Counted from the stretch's first letter, positions 36,601 to 52,400 are shown. The stretch: DNA of 64,000 bases from Zantedeschia hybrid cultivar (GCA_030544215.1 JARZZO010000011.1:7674001-7738000); one strand, 5' to 3'. Notes: generated by a model from the sequence alone, not told the origin. Numbers and translations: made by a program.

Positions 36601-39374
36601 TTTTATCCTCAAGTTTTTGAAATGTATCATCATTAACTCAATAAGTTAGGTGAAAAGACATTGAAATCGGTCAACTGAGTTCTTTTCTTGTTTAGGTAAT
36701 TCTCTCTCGGCTTAAAGCTTTTTTAAAGCTTCTCATATTGCTGGTGGATCATGCTAAGGTGTTTATATTTTATCCTAATGATAATCCTATCTCAGGCAGT
36801 CAGGAATTGACTACATGAGCACTATGACCATACCATCGCTTTAATGGGCTTTAAACTGAAATCAAACAGTTTGTTTTCCATAATCCTTTTCATTTTTTTG
36901 ACAAACAAGAGCTAATGTATAGAGTTAATATATACCTTGTCACTGCTTCAATCTTTCTTTGTTTGAGTCTTCCTCTTTCCTTGGTGCTGTTCAATGTTGA
37001 ACATCCTTCTCGTCTCAAGTTTTTTCCTGAGCTATGGCCTAAAGTGTAGACAGAAACTTGGTGCTGTGTGTTGGATGCTCGTGATCCTTCAGGAAGTTAT
37101 ATCTTCAATTAACAAATCTAGTTACTTCTGAAATCGTTCTGATTTAGTTTGCGTGCTTGAAAATCTGAGAAGTCTTCAACACATCCAGGAATTTTCTTTT
37201 ATAGAACAACTTTTGTATTGACTCAATTTAGAGTGTAGGACATTGGGAAACAATATTGGAATCTGGTGGAATTAGTGCAGTTTTCCCATTTTTGGCTTGA
37301 ACCATCAGAAGCAGATAGAAACAGCTTTTCTTCATCCTCTCTAAATGCTGTTACTATTGTTTATGAACCCTTGAGAACTGACTGTGCATAGCTAGAAATA
37401 GCTGGTTCCTGAACTGGCCCAGTATCTAGGAATCTAGTTCTTATAGCTTTGAGCTGAAGTGAAGACATGACACAAGCACAAATTTTGTCCTTACTGTTCT
37501 TCTTCGTCTGCCTTGGATATGATCATAGAGCTAGGGACTGCCCTAGGTCCATAGTTTTCCTAGGTGCTGGAGTGTGGTGCTTTCCTTCACAAATAAATTC
37601 AGGTTCAGGGTAGATGTTCGGGTTTCTGGTACGTGAAAAATTGTCCTATGATCTGTTGGCCTGGGAAGACAGTAGAAAAATACACAAAGCAAGATTTACT
37701 ATTTGAGTTTGGGAAGATAGCTGATGGCTTGGTATTCCTTGGTGTCCAGAGGTGGAAAATACTTTGAGCAGTCTCTAGTGGTGTGGTGGGCTACCTGTAG
37801 AATATTCAGGTCGATGTCCAGGTTGAATGGACAACCTTTTGCTTTTGAGGCTTGATCATGTGGTGTGTGAGAAAATTGAAAGACTGCTCCATTTTTCATC
37901 TCCCTTAAAAGATGGTTTTAAAAGGCTGTCACCAGTGGATACATTTTTCCATCGATATTCTTACCTTCATGGCCTTGCTGTCAATGTCTGTCTCCTTAAC
38001 TTTACTGTTGTTGAGTTAATGTTTATCTCAGCTATGAATGACAACTATACCCCCAAGAGAGAGAGAGAGAGAAATAGATGAGAGGAAAAAAAGTTTCTTT
38101 TTAATATTTAAGAGGGTAATCTTCATGCGAGACAACATGGCAGAATGATGTAGGACAGCACGCACGGCTTAAAATTGTCTTTCTGCAATTACATATATTG
38201 AAAAAGAGGATTGAAACCGTGCTGGGGTGGTTTACCTGGTATGATGTAGGTGTCTGGCCCAGGAGCTGTCCTCGCCCCAACTGGCGTAACTTGTATGACG
38301 TAGGTGTCTAGCCTGGGAGCTGCCCTTGCCCTAGCCAGAGTTACCTGTAGGGGTGTTCACGGTTTGGTTTGGTTTGAGGACAAAATTTTAAAAACCAAAT
38401 CAAACCGAAGTAGAGAGTCAAACCGAACCAAACCAAACCATAATAGTTTGAAACCAAACTGAACCAGATCAAAATAATTCAGTTTGGCTTGCGGTTTGGG
38501 CCTTATAATGGGCAACCATAGTTAAATAATCATATTCAGCATTATTTTTTAAAAATAGTTATTAAAAAATATTGTTTAAAAATTATTTGGAGGTTTAAGT
38601 CTTAAAATAGATTATTATAGTTAAACATCCTATTTTATTAAGGATTCAACACCTTTTTTGTACAAGATGACGATCTAAAAAGTATTATCTAAAAATAATT
38701 CAAAATTTTATATCTTATAATTTATATAAACTCACACTTAATCTAAGAATTTAATACTTATATTATGCCCTTTCAACGTAGTTCGGTTTATTCAGGTTGG
38801 TTTGGTTTATGAACTAAAGATACCAAACCAAACCAAATTTCTTATTTCGGTTTGGTTTCAACTCAAACCGAAATTTTCAGAAGTTCAAACCAAACCAAAT
38901 CAAACTGAATTGGCCGGTTCGATTTGGTTTTTCGGTTTGAACCGAATAATGAACACCCTTAGTTACCCGCGAGTACTTGGTCTCAAAAAAAGAAAGAGGA
39001 TTAAAGCTTGGGCTAGAGAATGGAGGAATATGAGATTTGTTAGAATACAGAAATGGAAAGACCAATTGCTGGATTTTGATCGGATAGAAGAAACCAGAAG
39101 TCTAACTGAAGAAGAAAAGAATTACAAAATGCAGATACAACCTATGTACACAGATTGGCTTACTGAAGAAGAAATCAGATGGAGACAAAAATTAAGAGTT
39201 ACTTGGTTAAAAGATGGTATGAATACAAATATTTTTCATCGGATAGCATGCTTAGGTTTGATGATCAACTTTGATAAGAGTGTCCTCATTGGTATCAATA
39301 CGGAGGTTGATTTGTGTAGGTGGTGTGCTGATGTTTTGGGGTGTAAAATGGCTGCTTTACGTATCACTTATTTA

Positions 39375-39413
<39 letters not shown>

Positions 39414-42400
39414 CCCTATAAAAGGATTCCTCTTTCAGCTTGGTAAGTGCAAATGAGACTTTCTGTTTGGAAACCCAGAACTTTATCCTTGGGGTTAGAA
39501 TTCCTCTGCTTAATTCAGTTCTGACAGCTATGCCACAGCACTAGATTTCTGTCTTCTTAATGCCTTCATCAGTTCAGAATAAATTAGACTTCTTGATAAG
39601 GAGAAGATTTTTGTGGGGCAGTACCAACAAGGAGAATTTCAATATTCATTTGGTTAAGTGGGACAGAGTTTGTTGCTCTAAGGTGAAAGGTGGATTGGGA
39701 GTGAAAAATTTACATGAATTCAGCGATGTTAGGAAAATGGATTTGGGAATTGCTATCAGAGGAGGAGTCACTCTGGAAGCGAATCATAAGGTTGAAGCAC
39801 TACAAATCTTCTCCTAGATTTTTTTTTTCTTTCAGGAGCAGGATTCCAGGAAATAAATGAATATGAAGTCAAAAGTTCATCACAGGATGAAGTGCACTTT
39901 TTTGGTTTATTCGAAGAAGATGCTTCCCTTTCTGAGAAACAAATATGAAGTTGGGATTACTGTTCCTTTGTGGGTTGGAAAAAGGGGAGCTTTGAACCAT
40001 CTATTGATAATGGGTGTACATATTCATATGCAATGCATATAACTATTTCATATGCATAGCAGAAATATGTTTTACTGATATGTAGTGGGCTGTATTATAG
40101 AAGGCAATTGTGAATGTATTTGAGCATATTTTTGCATGCCATAGTTTATGGAGACTTGTCTCTTCAAGTAGTGTCTTAAAACTGCAATAGGAGTGGCCAA
40201 TTCAAACTGTTTTGGTTGTGAATCAGCTGTGGCACCAGGTTGACTTGTAGTCTAAATTGATAAACTTCAAAGAACCTTTTAAACATCAAACACGTGACCT
40301 GTCAGGTTCAGATGGTTTTCTTTTAGAAAGTGGGTAGAAACACTTATGTCATTAAACAGGGAAAGGGTAGGGAATGCACAACTATGCTATCAATGAGCTC
40401 CCGAAAAGCAATGGCCCCTCCATGCTGTATACAAAATGGGTTTCACTAAGACAGTGGAGGCATCCCTAACTGTCCATGTATCACAAAATGGAAGAAAAAG
40501 CCCTCCTTGTGACAAAAAGTCCTACCCCACTCCTTCACTGTGTCCCAAATAAAATGGACTACACTATCAGCTGCTGATTGACTCTGCCTCCTGAAGGTCC
40601 AGTCATCTCTCCCCCCAAATGGCCCACAAAGTGGTGTGCAGCACCTTCCATCAGTCTGATGATCTTCCTTGTGCCCCATCTTCGATTCCAGAAAGTGAAC
40701 AAAATCCTAACATCAACTGGGGCTGAGGTGTTGCTCCCACCTTGCTGAATAACTGCTGCCAGATATCCAAAGTGAGCTTCCCATCCTTACTTCACCACCA
40801 AGAATCAGAGCCTGATGGTTTAAACACCCGGTTTATAGATTCTCCAAATTGAACATAGTAAATTTTGCGAAAAGAGATTCCCTGTGCAGATTCAAGATTT
40901 CAAGCACACGACTCCCTTGTCAGTTGGAGCATACACTACTCAACTGCTTCTCTGTTGTGAATAAGAAACTAAAACAATATTCATCGAGTTTGCTATTGCA
41001 ACCCAATGGTTGAACTATGAGTCCATGGTGCAGTCAGTCCCCCAACTTGACTTCCTGTAAAGCTGTAAGAGTGAAGTTACTGCCACTGGCTGTGTGCTTA
41101 TGGTTTGAAAAGATGCTCTATGACAGCAAGTTATACTCTTGATGTATTTCTTGATATTTTTATTGGATTAGATAAGGCTTTGCTACTCCAAGTCAGTGAA
41201 TGGTGATGATGATTGTGAGTCCCTTTTCTTCAGCATTAGATGCCTTCCTTTCTATTTATGGAGAGTGAGGGGCGTTATTTCATGCTTATTCTTTCACTCA
41301 TTTGCTTGGTGATACCACACTTTTTCTAGCATAGAGTGGGAAATTTTGGACATTTTCCTTCTTTTCTTTATGTTTTTTCTTCAGCTTGATAATCACCTTT
41401 TTAACAAATAAAACTGGCTGTTCTCTCACCCTTTCTCAGGAACAAAGGAGAATCCTGAATTTCTACCATGTGCAAAGTATAAAAGATTACACTTGATGAA
41501 AATGTCATATATAATGGGCATGCTTAGATTTCTGTCTAATGTCTGGTGACACTGCATAGATAGATCCCTATACAGTGACTGCTCAGAATAAATCCCTTGT
41601 TAATACTTTCAAATGTATCTTCAATGATTTTTATTTGGATCACGGATTATGCGGAATAGTCCAAGTTTGATGTATGGTCAAGATGTCTACAAGCCTACAG
41701 GCCATAGGAATATTGCAACATCACCCTATTTATGACTTTGATAATAATGATAGCATGTTTTTTTTTGATAAAAAAGAAGAGTCTACTAGTTATTTTATGC
41801 AGTGCTAATTTCTATTTATTAACATTGTGGCTGATTCATAAACCTAGGAACACATCAAAGAATGTTAAACTGTACTAAATGCTCTTTTGCTTTCAAAGTT
41901 ATCCGTCATGGCACAACATTGTCAAGCAGATCCAGCATATGGGCACATGCTGTTGCTATGCTCAACTCTTGTAATGCCTGCAACAGGAAGAAGTTGCCTC
42001 TACATCTGAGATAAAGCCACTAGTAAAGATCTCTCCTGGAAAAGCTTTCCCACTTGGAGCATCGGTAGTGGAGAATGGAATCAACTTCGCTATATTCTCA
42101 CAACATGCTTCCTCTGTCACTCTTTGTTTGTCAAACCTGGAAAGGTATGTAGCCAATTCCCTGCCCCTGGACAACCCAAATGGAAAAAAATGTTAACACA
42201 TAAATTTTCTGAAATTTATCTTTCAATGTCAATCCACAATAACGAGCTTTAGTTTTGAAGTTTTCTTTTATTCAATAATTAGATATTTCTGCTCCATTGG
42301 ACGAAAAGAATTTTGAATGTAAACATATGATAGATTTTGGATTACAAGCAATATGGATCCACCAGCAAGACGGTGCATGCAGTGGGCATTCTTTTTAATA

Positions 42401-45400
42401 CGTACGCCATCATGTTCTACACCGCATCATCATACATATCCAAGTATCATGATGATCTCACTCGCCACACATATCTGACAAAAAAAAAAATCTCACCATA
42501 GTTGTAGGTAGGACTTCAGAGTGTGGATCCCAGGAGATGCCAGTCCTCTTTAAAGATCAGCGTCTGTTTTGGAACGGTCCTCCACATGGCATAACACGTG
42601 TGCATAGCCAGCAGAGGACCAGAGGAGAGATTCGTGGAGGCTGGAGAAACATGCATCAAGAGGGGAATCCAGTTGGCTCCTGCTGACCATATCCCGACTG
42701 GGAGGGACCATAGATGGTCGCCAAGCAATTCAGTAATAATTGCTGACCATATTCAGTAATAATTGCTTATGTTCAGATCACTTGAAAGGATCATTGCAAG
42801 CAAAAAATAATGTGCAAGACATACCACCCAAAAGCAAAATGGAAACACAGGGCAGGATGGACATACCAAAAGCATTCGGAACACAATCAATGACTGCCTG
42901 ACTGAATTGCTTGGTAGACCATTAGAATTTGGGAACAAACTACTCTGATACTTGTCCATCCGTTTTGTGCATTATATACCTGAACTGTGGATCTTTCTGC
43001 AGACCATAGAAAGAATCCATGGTAGGGGGTGTTCCAGAGACTCAACTCTCCTGACAAAAGTTGTCCAAATGTGAACAAGTGACAATGGGTTAGGCAATCT
43101 TTTCACAGACAGGCAGCTTTTTTTATGTTGGCACAGTTGTCAGATTTCCTACTCAATAGTTGAAAGATGACACATAAATGTATAGAAAAACACATGTTCA
43201 GTTCTGACTTGGATAGATTCAATAGTTATTTGAGCTGTTACAGACCTCAACTTTGAGGGGTTCTTTTTCCCTATTCGGTGGGTGGAGGTGGGAGTTCTTC
43301 TGAACTTAGTTGCTTAGTCGCATGATTTTCTCTTTACAATAACATTGTTCGATCATCTTGATGCTTTATAGCATTTTTAATGAGTTTTTTTTTTTTATGG
43401 GGTTTCCATGGTCTTTAATGTTGTGGCAGCAGATATTCTGATGCATAATTTGTTGAATTTAATATTGTTCAGTTTTGAACAGTGCAATGGTCTAGTAGTA
43501 GTTTTTGTTCATGATGTTATAGTTTATCATCTATTTTCCATTGTTGAATTTTTTGTAGGAGAAATTGTGAGGAGTTGAAACTGGATATGGTTGAGGTTGT
43601 TTTGGATCCTCAAAAGAATAAGACAGGAGACATATGGCATATATGTGTGGAGGTAATCTCTTGTATTATATTTTCTTTGTTTATTGGAAGTACATAATTT
43701 TACTATGTGGTTTCTTCATTAAGAATTTCTCCTATAGTCCCTGTAGCATTGGTTTGTGTACTACCTCTATTTCTTTAACAATATAACATTGTGGGTATTG
43801 TCCTCCCTTCTTCCAAAAGGAAAAAGAAAACTACTGTTCTAGTCCCCTTATCATGCTTTGTGTCGGAGCATTGGTTGGAACTTGGAACACAATTAGTTTT
43901 TCTTCAGCAATTTGCAGTGTTGTTGACCCAAAATATTTCATGCATGACGAAATTGCCTAATGTGCATATGCATGTAGTCATACAATGTGAATGGCAACAT
44001 GTAACATATACTCATACGTATGAGAGCTTATGCTAATATGAAAGGAAACATGTGCTCATATTATGAGGGCCCATGTTGATATAAAAAAATCTTCTATGTC
44101 TATATGTATGCAAACATGGGCTATGTACATGCATACAAGAAAAGACAAGGAGTGGGAATGTACCTTGGCGAAAAACTGCTTCGAAATGGCTCCGACACGC
44201 TGTCCAAAACAGCCCTGAAAAACCTTCAATATGCTGTTCCAAAACAGCCCCACAAATCCACTAAGCGGGCCGTGAGAAAGCCCAATATGCTGCTGAAAAT
44301 GGGCCTAGAGAAGGGCAAAATAGGGTCCAAACCGCAGCCCAAACAAAGCCCAAGTGCAGTCCAAATGCAGTCCAATATGCTGCTAGGAGCAGCCCAATAA
44401 GTGTAAGTCCAATGGACAGTTCAAGATGGGCCCAAATATTGGTCTAAACAGGCCCAATATTCTTCAAAAGGTATGAGAAGGACAGCCCAAGAAGGAGAAA
44501 AGCAGAAATCTGCAGCCAAGTACAAAGATTAATGTGAAGTGGTCCCCCTCTCTCTCTCTCCTTGAATTAAAATAGGAAGAGAGGGAGGAGGGAACCGGTG
44601 GGGGGGGGTCCCACCGGTTGTGGACCCCTCCACTGGTTTCCTCCCAAGAGGAACCGGCGGAGGGTCCATTACCCCCCTCTCCCCCATTTCAAATTCAAAA
44701 AAAAGGAAAAAAAGAAAGAGAGAAAAGAGTGGGGTTAATGGATGATTAATGGTAATTAAAAGTTGGGATTAATGAGCCTTTTTGCTGTCCCCATGGCTAG
44801 TGGAGCCTCCGCTAACTCATAATTAATTCCCCATGATTGGTGGTAGACCCATCTTCATTCACACTTGTCCAAATAAATGAAAAGGTGGGAGTTAATGAAG
44901 ACACCCTCATTTATTGAGGAAAGAAGGGGAGGAAAAGGAAAAAAAAAATTGAAAAAAGGAAGGAGGGGAGCACCCCCACTGGTTCCCAACCGGTGGGGGG
45001 TCCAAATTGGTGGCCACCCCCACCGGTTGGGAGGCGGTGGGGGTGCCCACTGGGCCCTCCTACTCTCTCTCTCCTCTCTTTTCTCCTCTCTATCATCTTC
45101 CAAAAAACTCTACGATGGCACCCTCCGACCTCAGTTTTTTTTGAGGTGGTTACCCCCACCGAAAGTGGCCTCCATGGCCTAAAAATTGGGCCCATGGGAA
45201 GCCCAAAAGAGACACAAGGAGGAGACCACCGAGGTACCTACATATCTCAGATACATAGTAACAAGGTGCTGCGCAAGGAGGAGCTTTGTCTCGGGGTCCT
45301 TCCTAAGGTTTTCCTAGGGGAAATCTTGCCAAATTTCTATTGTAAAATCGTCCTTCTATTAGGCGAAACCATACCAAAATTATGAATGCAGCCCTAATAT

Positions 45401-48400
45401 TTTTGTGCATATGTGTGATATGTTCATAAAACTTATTTCTTAAGTAACATTATGTTAGTGTATTTAATTAATTAATTAGTTTGATAACTAATCAAAATAC
45501 ATACTTAAAACAAATACATAACTAAATACTCTAACTCTTCTTGGCTTCACCCCTACACATAACTAAACCTAGACTAATAATCAAAACTTAATAATGAAAC
45601 ATACACACATAAAATGATACACTTAAGTAAAAAATGACCTAAATACCCCTCACACCTAACTAATTAATAAAAATCTGTGGGAATTAATAAAAACCAGTAA
45701 AATTAATATAAAAACTAGTAAAGTTCAGTAAAAATCAGTAAAAAAACAGAAAACCAAGTCAAAAAAATATAAAAATCAGTAACAAAACAGAAAAACCAAA
45801 CATAAAAATATCTAAATTCCCAAAATGCCTCCCATAACTTAATGAAATTACAAAAATACCATCCCTCATGATAAAAATCTGTAAAAATCACAGAAAATTC
45901 TTAAAAAAATGTCAAAACGTCCCCTATGCCCAAAATACCCTCCAAACCCTAAAAGATGGGTAAAATTACTAAAATACCCTCAAATTGATAAAAATAACTA
46001 AAAAATTCAGAAAATATAAAAAATATAAGAATAGACTTTAAGTACGGAAACCCAATTTGGCGTAAAATTACCAAAATACCCCTATAACCCAAGTGTGCTT
46101 AAAATGCCCTAAAATGCCTTTTAGGGTTTTCAAGCTTTCCTAAAATGCTAAAATCCATCTCAGAAACCTAAAATGACGATAATGACCCTAATTTAACATA
46201 ATTACAAAAATGTCCCTATGGGTTTTAAATGTTTGGAATTAATCCTAAATGGCCGGGAATCAATCACGAAACACTTAAAATGAATCCTAACACTCAGGAG
46301 TTCACCCTAAAGATATTGGAATTAATCCAAACACTCTAATGCATTGGAACAAATCCAAATAATCTAAAACACTGGTATGAATTCAAATACCCTAAAGACT
46401 TTGGAGAGGCCAAGGACTTAAAAGTTGCTTTCACGTGCATAATGTTGCGTGGTAGTGTAAATGGTTTAAAGGGCATCCTTCGGACGGTTAATCAAAGGTC
46501 GTCGAGTGGCTGCTCGACGTAATTAACACTGACTGAGGTCAGTGGAGAGAGGTCATATACTCGAATCTTCGCTTGATCCGAAGTCTCGGACTCCCTTGAG
46601 GGTTAATTCCAAGCTCTCATAGTTCAAGAAATAAAATAAATAAAATTGACCTGTATTTCTCCAAATAAAACAAATAAAAATAAAATAAAAAAATAAAAAA
46701 ATATATTCTAGGAGAGATAGCTAGGCCCAGGTTCCCAACAGATGGTACGCCTGGTGGGACTTCTCTTTCCCTTCATCTCTCCGTCTGGTGATGCCCTCAT
46801 CATACCCATACTCTTAACTTCATCATGTCTTATGCAGGTGTTTAAATCGCCACAGCTAAGAACAACGATGGCAGCAAAAGTAGCTTACGGCTTGCTCGTG
46901 GTGGCGACCCACGCCAAATGTGGGTATCTTACCACCCCGATCAGCTTCTGGAACTTCCCCACAGTCATAGGGTCTCCTGGGAGTCGTCTTAGCATCAGAG
47001 TCCACTCCGGAGAAGACAAAGAAGAGGCGCACTTCCCGCACCAGGAAAAGCAACTTTGGTGGTCGACGACAGCTGGTCTTCACCACCAATACGATTAGCA
47101 TGTTTCCCGCCTTCTCCTCCAACAGGAGGCAAAGGCAGAAGAATGCCCCACCAAGTCCGTCTGTGAGGGGAAAGACAATACTTGTGGGAGACATGCGCAT
47201 CCGTCTGGACGGCGGAGAGCCCGTGATCCCTAAAACTTGACACATCTCGACGGTTCCGTTCTGCAACTAGTTCGGGATCTTGCCGAAGGTGTGCCAGGAT
47301 GTGGCGACCTTCAAGAAGAAGAAAAGGACCCCAAAGGCCCCTTCCCGTCAGGAGCCAATAGTCATGCCCCAGTATGCCATGCCTCGAGCAGGGGCACTGC
47401 TATCCCCCGAGCAAGGGGTGACTTCAAGGAGGAACAAAGTCTCCGCCTTAAAAAGATGTGGGTGACTAAAGAAGAAGCCCGCAAGATACAAAAGGCTAGG
47501 GCCACCATAGCAGAACAACAACCTCAGCAACCCGTAGAGATGGGGAGGCAAATAATCAATCCGACAACTTGGCCCCGTCCTCAGTAGGGTCATAAAAGAA
47601 AAGGTTCCTATAAGGCACAAGAACCAGTCCAGAAGCGGGGACATCTGTCTTTGAAAGGTTGGGTGCTCTTGTTCGACCAACCCAAAAGAAGAAAAGGACT
47701 ACCAAGATGACAGAAGATGGCATCCATATATATATGTGCTATACCTCTAGCACTACAAATCGCCAGCCTCCCAGCCAGAGGAACCAAATGATGTCGCCGG
47801 TTTGGCGCAAAGAGGCGGGCCAGTAACCTATCAAACGGAGCAAGCTATGTGCCTGTTGGGTCGAGTAGGCCAATAGGCAGAGCCATCCCAAATCAACATC
47901 AACAATACTGCTAGAGGAGTCGAGGAAGGTGCAACAAATGCCCAAGATCCCGGAGCCGCGCAGTAGCTGCAAGATCAAGCCTAACCTTAAACCATGGAGG
48001 AGATGAGGCAAGAAAATCAGCAGCTAAGGGCCTTGTTATATGGCCTAATATAGAAGATGGAAGAGTAGCTTTTAGAGAGAGAGAGAGAGAGAGACCGCTG
48101 CAATGCTGGCAGTGGATTGAACCAGGGGTGTAAAATCCCCTCCAAACTCATTTTAAAAAATAAAAATTACTATAAACTTTTAAATATTCAACAACCCCTT
48201 TAGGGTTGTTTCCATTCTTTGGGAGTAAATTTTCACGGTCCAATCGCAAAACTCAATCATAGCCATCTGATTGGGTGTGCACAAAAAAATAATAAAATAG
48301 GAAATTGTTTCAATTAATCGTAGGGTTGTTCCCGTCCCTTGGCCTTTTAGTTTTAAACATTAATTTAGTGGTTTAAACCCTCAAAACTTGAAATGCTGCC

Positions 48401-48461
48401 AGCGTTGCAGCGTATTGCAAGCAAAAACACACACACACGCACATACACACACACACACACA

Positions 48462-48492
<31 letters not shown>

Positions 48493-49402
48493 GTGTTGTT
48501 TCGAAGTACTAAAATGTTTGCATTACTATTTATAAATGAATCTCTCCTCAGAAATGTTTGTTATGACGACCTTTATTCTTTTAATGAATGGCATGTTGGA
48601 GCAATGAATTCTTGGTCGGATTGGGACCCGTCGATCCGATCCGGATCAGTCGGATCGGCCAATCCTGTTGAAGTCTGGCTGGTCCGGATTGGCCCGATTA
48701 AAATAATAATAATAATAAAAAAATCAGAAAAAAAATCAGGAAAAATCAGAAAAAAATCAGAAAAAATTGTATACATATTATTCAATGAATGTACAATAAA
48801 AATGAATGCAATTTATGCACATCCATAAAAAATAAACATTAAAGATAAATAACTCGCTAATAATTATTGTTGTGCACTAATTAAAAAAGACATTATTTTA
48901 TATGAAATTAATAAAAAATACTTTAGAAAGATCACATTTGTGATCCTTCATCATCTGGCTCATAAGTTTGAGCTGGCGGATCATAATCTGTCGACATTTG
49001 TGCTGGCTATCCATAGCTAAACAAGGAGCTAGCAAGGTCTTCAAATCCCCTTTGAATACCTCGAGGTGTGTAAGCTTGCTGGCTTGAACTTTCCCCTGAT
49101 TGTGCTGGAGGGATATAAATGCTATACCGGATAGGTGGAGATCCACAGTAGTACTGCTGATGTTTGAATGCGGCAGTGTAGGGGGGTGAAAATGGGCAGA
49201 TAAGAAGATGTATGTTCCCATGGGGGCCAATCATATCCTGCCTATCTCTGTTGGCCTTTAAATCCTCCTTGTTGTCCTTGTCTTTGGTCTTGAGTTCTTT
49301 CAGAATGACTCGGAGGTGCGGAGTAATCTTCGTATTCTGTGTAACTGCTATAAAGTCCAGAACCTCCTGATAGTCTAGTAGCAGCAACAACACCATCACC
49401 AT

Positions 49403-49436
<34 letters not shown>

Positions 49437-52400
49437 TTTCTCAGTGGAGTCATCACTCCCCACTTGGCTTGTCTCTCTGTCTCGTATATGTTTAGACTTT
49501 TCTTTTGATTGTTTTTTCTTTTTGCTGTTAGATGACTGTAATGAAAGTCTCGTTGGCTCTTTCTCCTTTTTTCTATGTGGATCCACCTAAGTAGTTGATC
49601 TCCTGAGTGCTGGCTGAGAAGCAGAAGTCTACTAGTGTTTGGTAGTGTGGCTGACTTTCGATGCCTCTGAAGAACAGGTGCACCTCCTTCTTCTGTTGCC
49701 TGAAATTTAAGATCTCGAGCAACTACTCCATTTAAATCATCTCCTGCCCTAGTCTGATCCTAAGGATCAAAATTAGGCTGTGCATCTTTGAGAGCATGTT
49801 CTCCACCCAAGAATGCAATGGGTGTTCTTCATCTAGCAGTTCATTAATATCAATATGATATACAAGCTCATCAACTGGTCTGCCAGCAAACTCCATGAAT
49901 CTCTATCTTTCAAGTCTCTGTCTTTTCTAAATCTGTCTGATCTTTAGGCGTATGTTGTCATGACAGTACGCGAACTTCTCCAGCCTAGAAACACCCAATA
50001 TGTTACTAACTTTCGTGTGAATGAGACTGAATGTACTCCAGTTTCTTTCATACTGACTGGAAGAAGTGGTTTGATTGAGTACTCTCACTGCAACATATGC
50101 CAAAGGGTTTGTGACAGCTTGTCTATAATTAATTTGGATTCACCATTCAACTGTTGCAAAAAAAAAGAAGACGACGATATTCATAATGAATGGTAATAAT
50201 TCATTAAATTGAGTGTTTGACTATTTATTATGTAATTTATCTGGAGTTGTCTTCATTACTGTAGTCCTGATGTCCTCATCTCCATAAATATCAATCTTCA
50301 ATTTAAATATCTCTATCTACAAAATAAATATAAATGACATAAGTTAATGATAGAAGACTAGATTTTCATAAACTCCTACTTTGTATGTTATCTTTGCTAC
50401 GGCATCTATCCTTTCGCTTTTCTAGTAATCACATTAGTTGTGCCTCGAAGGACCTCTTCATCATTATGCACACTCTTACCATACTAATACCTTGGGTTGA
50501 AAAGATATCTTGCATTTAAATTAAGGTTCATTAGTTATCAAAATAAATGTCATTAACATTAACGAAATAAAATCAAGTAGAAAAGATCAAGAATTAACCA
50601 GCAGTATGAAGATCATGATGGAGAGTTGACTTCCATCTATCATCGATGGTTCTCCACCATTTTTCAAAAGCTGTAGGATGGCTTTCCCTTAAGTGCTCCT
50701 TTGCTTTATCCATGACCTTATACAAATATCCCATGTCATTTTTGTCATCTCCATCAACCAACTTCAGAATATGTACCAGAGGGTCAACCACTTTCAGATA
50801 GCGAGAAACTTTATCCTAAAAACTTCTCTCCCCAACTAGCGATTGCACTGCCAAGACAACATCCTTAGCATTGGCCCTCAGTGTCCCTATATGTGCCAGA
50901 AATTCGTCAGAGTGGACTAACTGGGCCAACTGATGCTTGTACTTCATCAGGCTCTCTAAAGAGATGAAGTTGGATACAAATTTGGTAGGGCCAGCACGAA
51001 GAAGATCCCGTCTACCTGTATGTTCTCTCATCATATGTAGGATCTTGTTGTGACTATAAATAGACTATAAATAAATCCCGTGATCATCTGAGCATGCTAT
51101 ACTACCTCAGTAACAAAAGGGTCTTTGTCTATGTCCTCCATCATCAAGTCAATAGAATGTGCTGCACAAGGCACCCAGTACAAATGGTTCCTCTTCTGTA
51201 TCAACAATTTACCAGTTGTTTTGTAATTTGCTTCGTTGTCAGTGACTATCTGCACAACATTATCTTCATCAATTTCTTCTACCACCTCATCCATTAGTCT
51301 GTACAAATAATAAGTAGTTTTTATTTTGTTTGAGGTATCCACAGACTTCAAAAAAATAGTGCCTGCGCTATAATACACAAGGAAATTAATCATGGATCTC
51401 CATGTGGTCCTTGTCCAACCATCACACATGATGGTACATTCACGCTCCTTCTACACATTTTTAAAGTTGTCTATCCATACCTTCAACTCATTATACTCTT
51501 CTTTGAGCCCAACATCATAAATGTAGCGAGGTGTGGGGGTCTTTACACCAGGTCCAACATCTGCAATTGCATCCGCCATCGTCTAAATATATATATTAGA
51601 TGCTGTATGTGCTGGCACACCTGCATGTAAAAATCACTTCACAATTTATTTCAAGGCATTTTTTGCTGAGGTCTTGACTCCTTTCAGTGTTTGCTTGATT
51701 CCAGGCTATCTGTCAGACCTTGATATGTATAAAAATAGGTCCATAGGACCGTGTGCCACATCTGACGTCTGTCCACAACCTAACACACAACTAGTAGTCC
51801 TGCGAGCAGAAGAGCCCCTAGGAATGAATCTCCCAGACTGAGAACCAGTAGGCATTGATCCGCCTGATGATCCTATGCCTCTTCGTTGGTCCTCATCTTT
51901 TATATTTGTCCGCATACTGGCACGAACAACTTTGGTGTACTCTGGATCATGGTCATCTAGATCCTCCTCTTCCTCATCATCTAAATTGATCGGCCGTTGA
52001 ACATGCAGACTGATATCGATTCGTCTTTGGTGCCCTGATATTTCATCTTGTAGATCTATCTGTTGTTGAGATGATAAATCTTTCTGGGCTTTTTTATCTA
52101 GCATATAAGTCTTCATTTCCTTCTTCAAGTTCAGTGGAATTGACTCACATCTGCTGACGTCTTCTACTATGTCATCAATATGATTTTTTAGAAGATACAT
52201 GCCTCCACCCATCTACTTAACACATCAGTTGCATTTGACCCTCCTCTGCCTACTGTCCAGTACTGTGCAATGCTGCCAACTAGGATCAGCACCCTACTGC
52301 TCTACATCCTGTTCATGATGTCCTTACTCTGCCATATTCTTGCATAACATAAAACGATACAAATAAATTTAAGTAGCACTAATCACGTGTAATTAATGCA

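Noticed and set aside
37699..38081. ORFs at 37699-37899 and 37827-38081 as ISA3 exons
   Set aside because: No splice sites in a fitting phase and no likeness to isoamylases.
49007..49456. ORF with a long run of Met, as a possible protein
   Set aside because: It is a shifted frame of the GAT repeat that codes Asp in the hAT relic; composition only.
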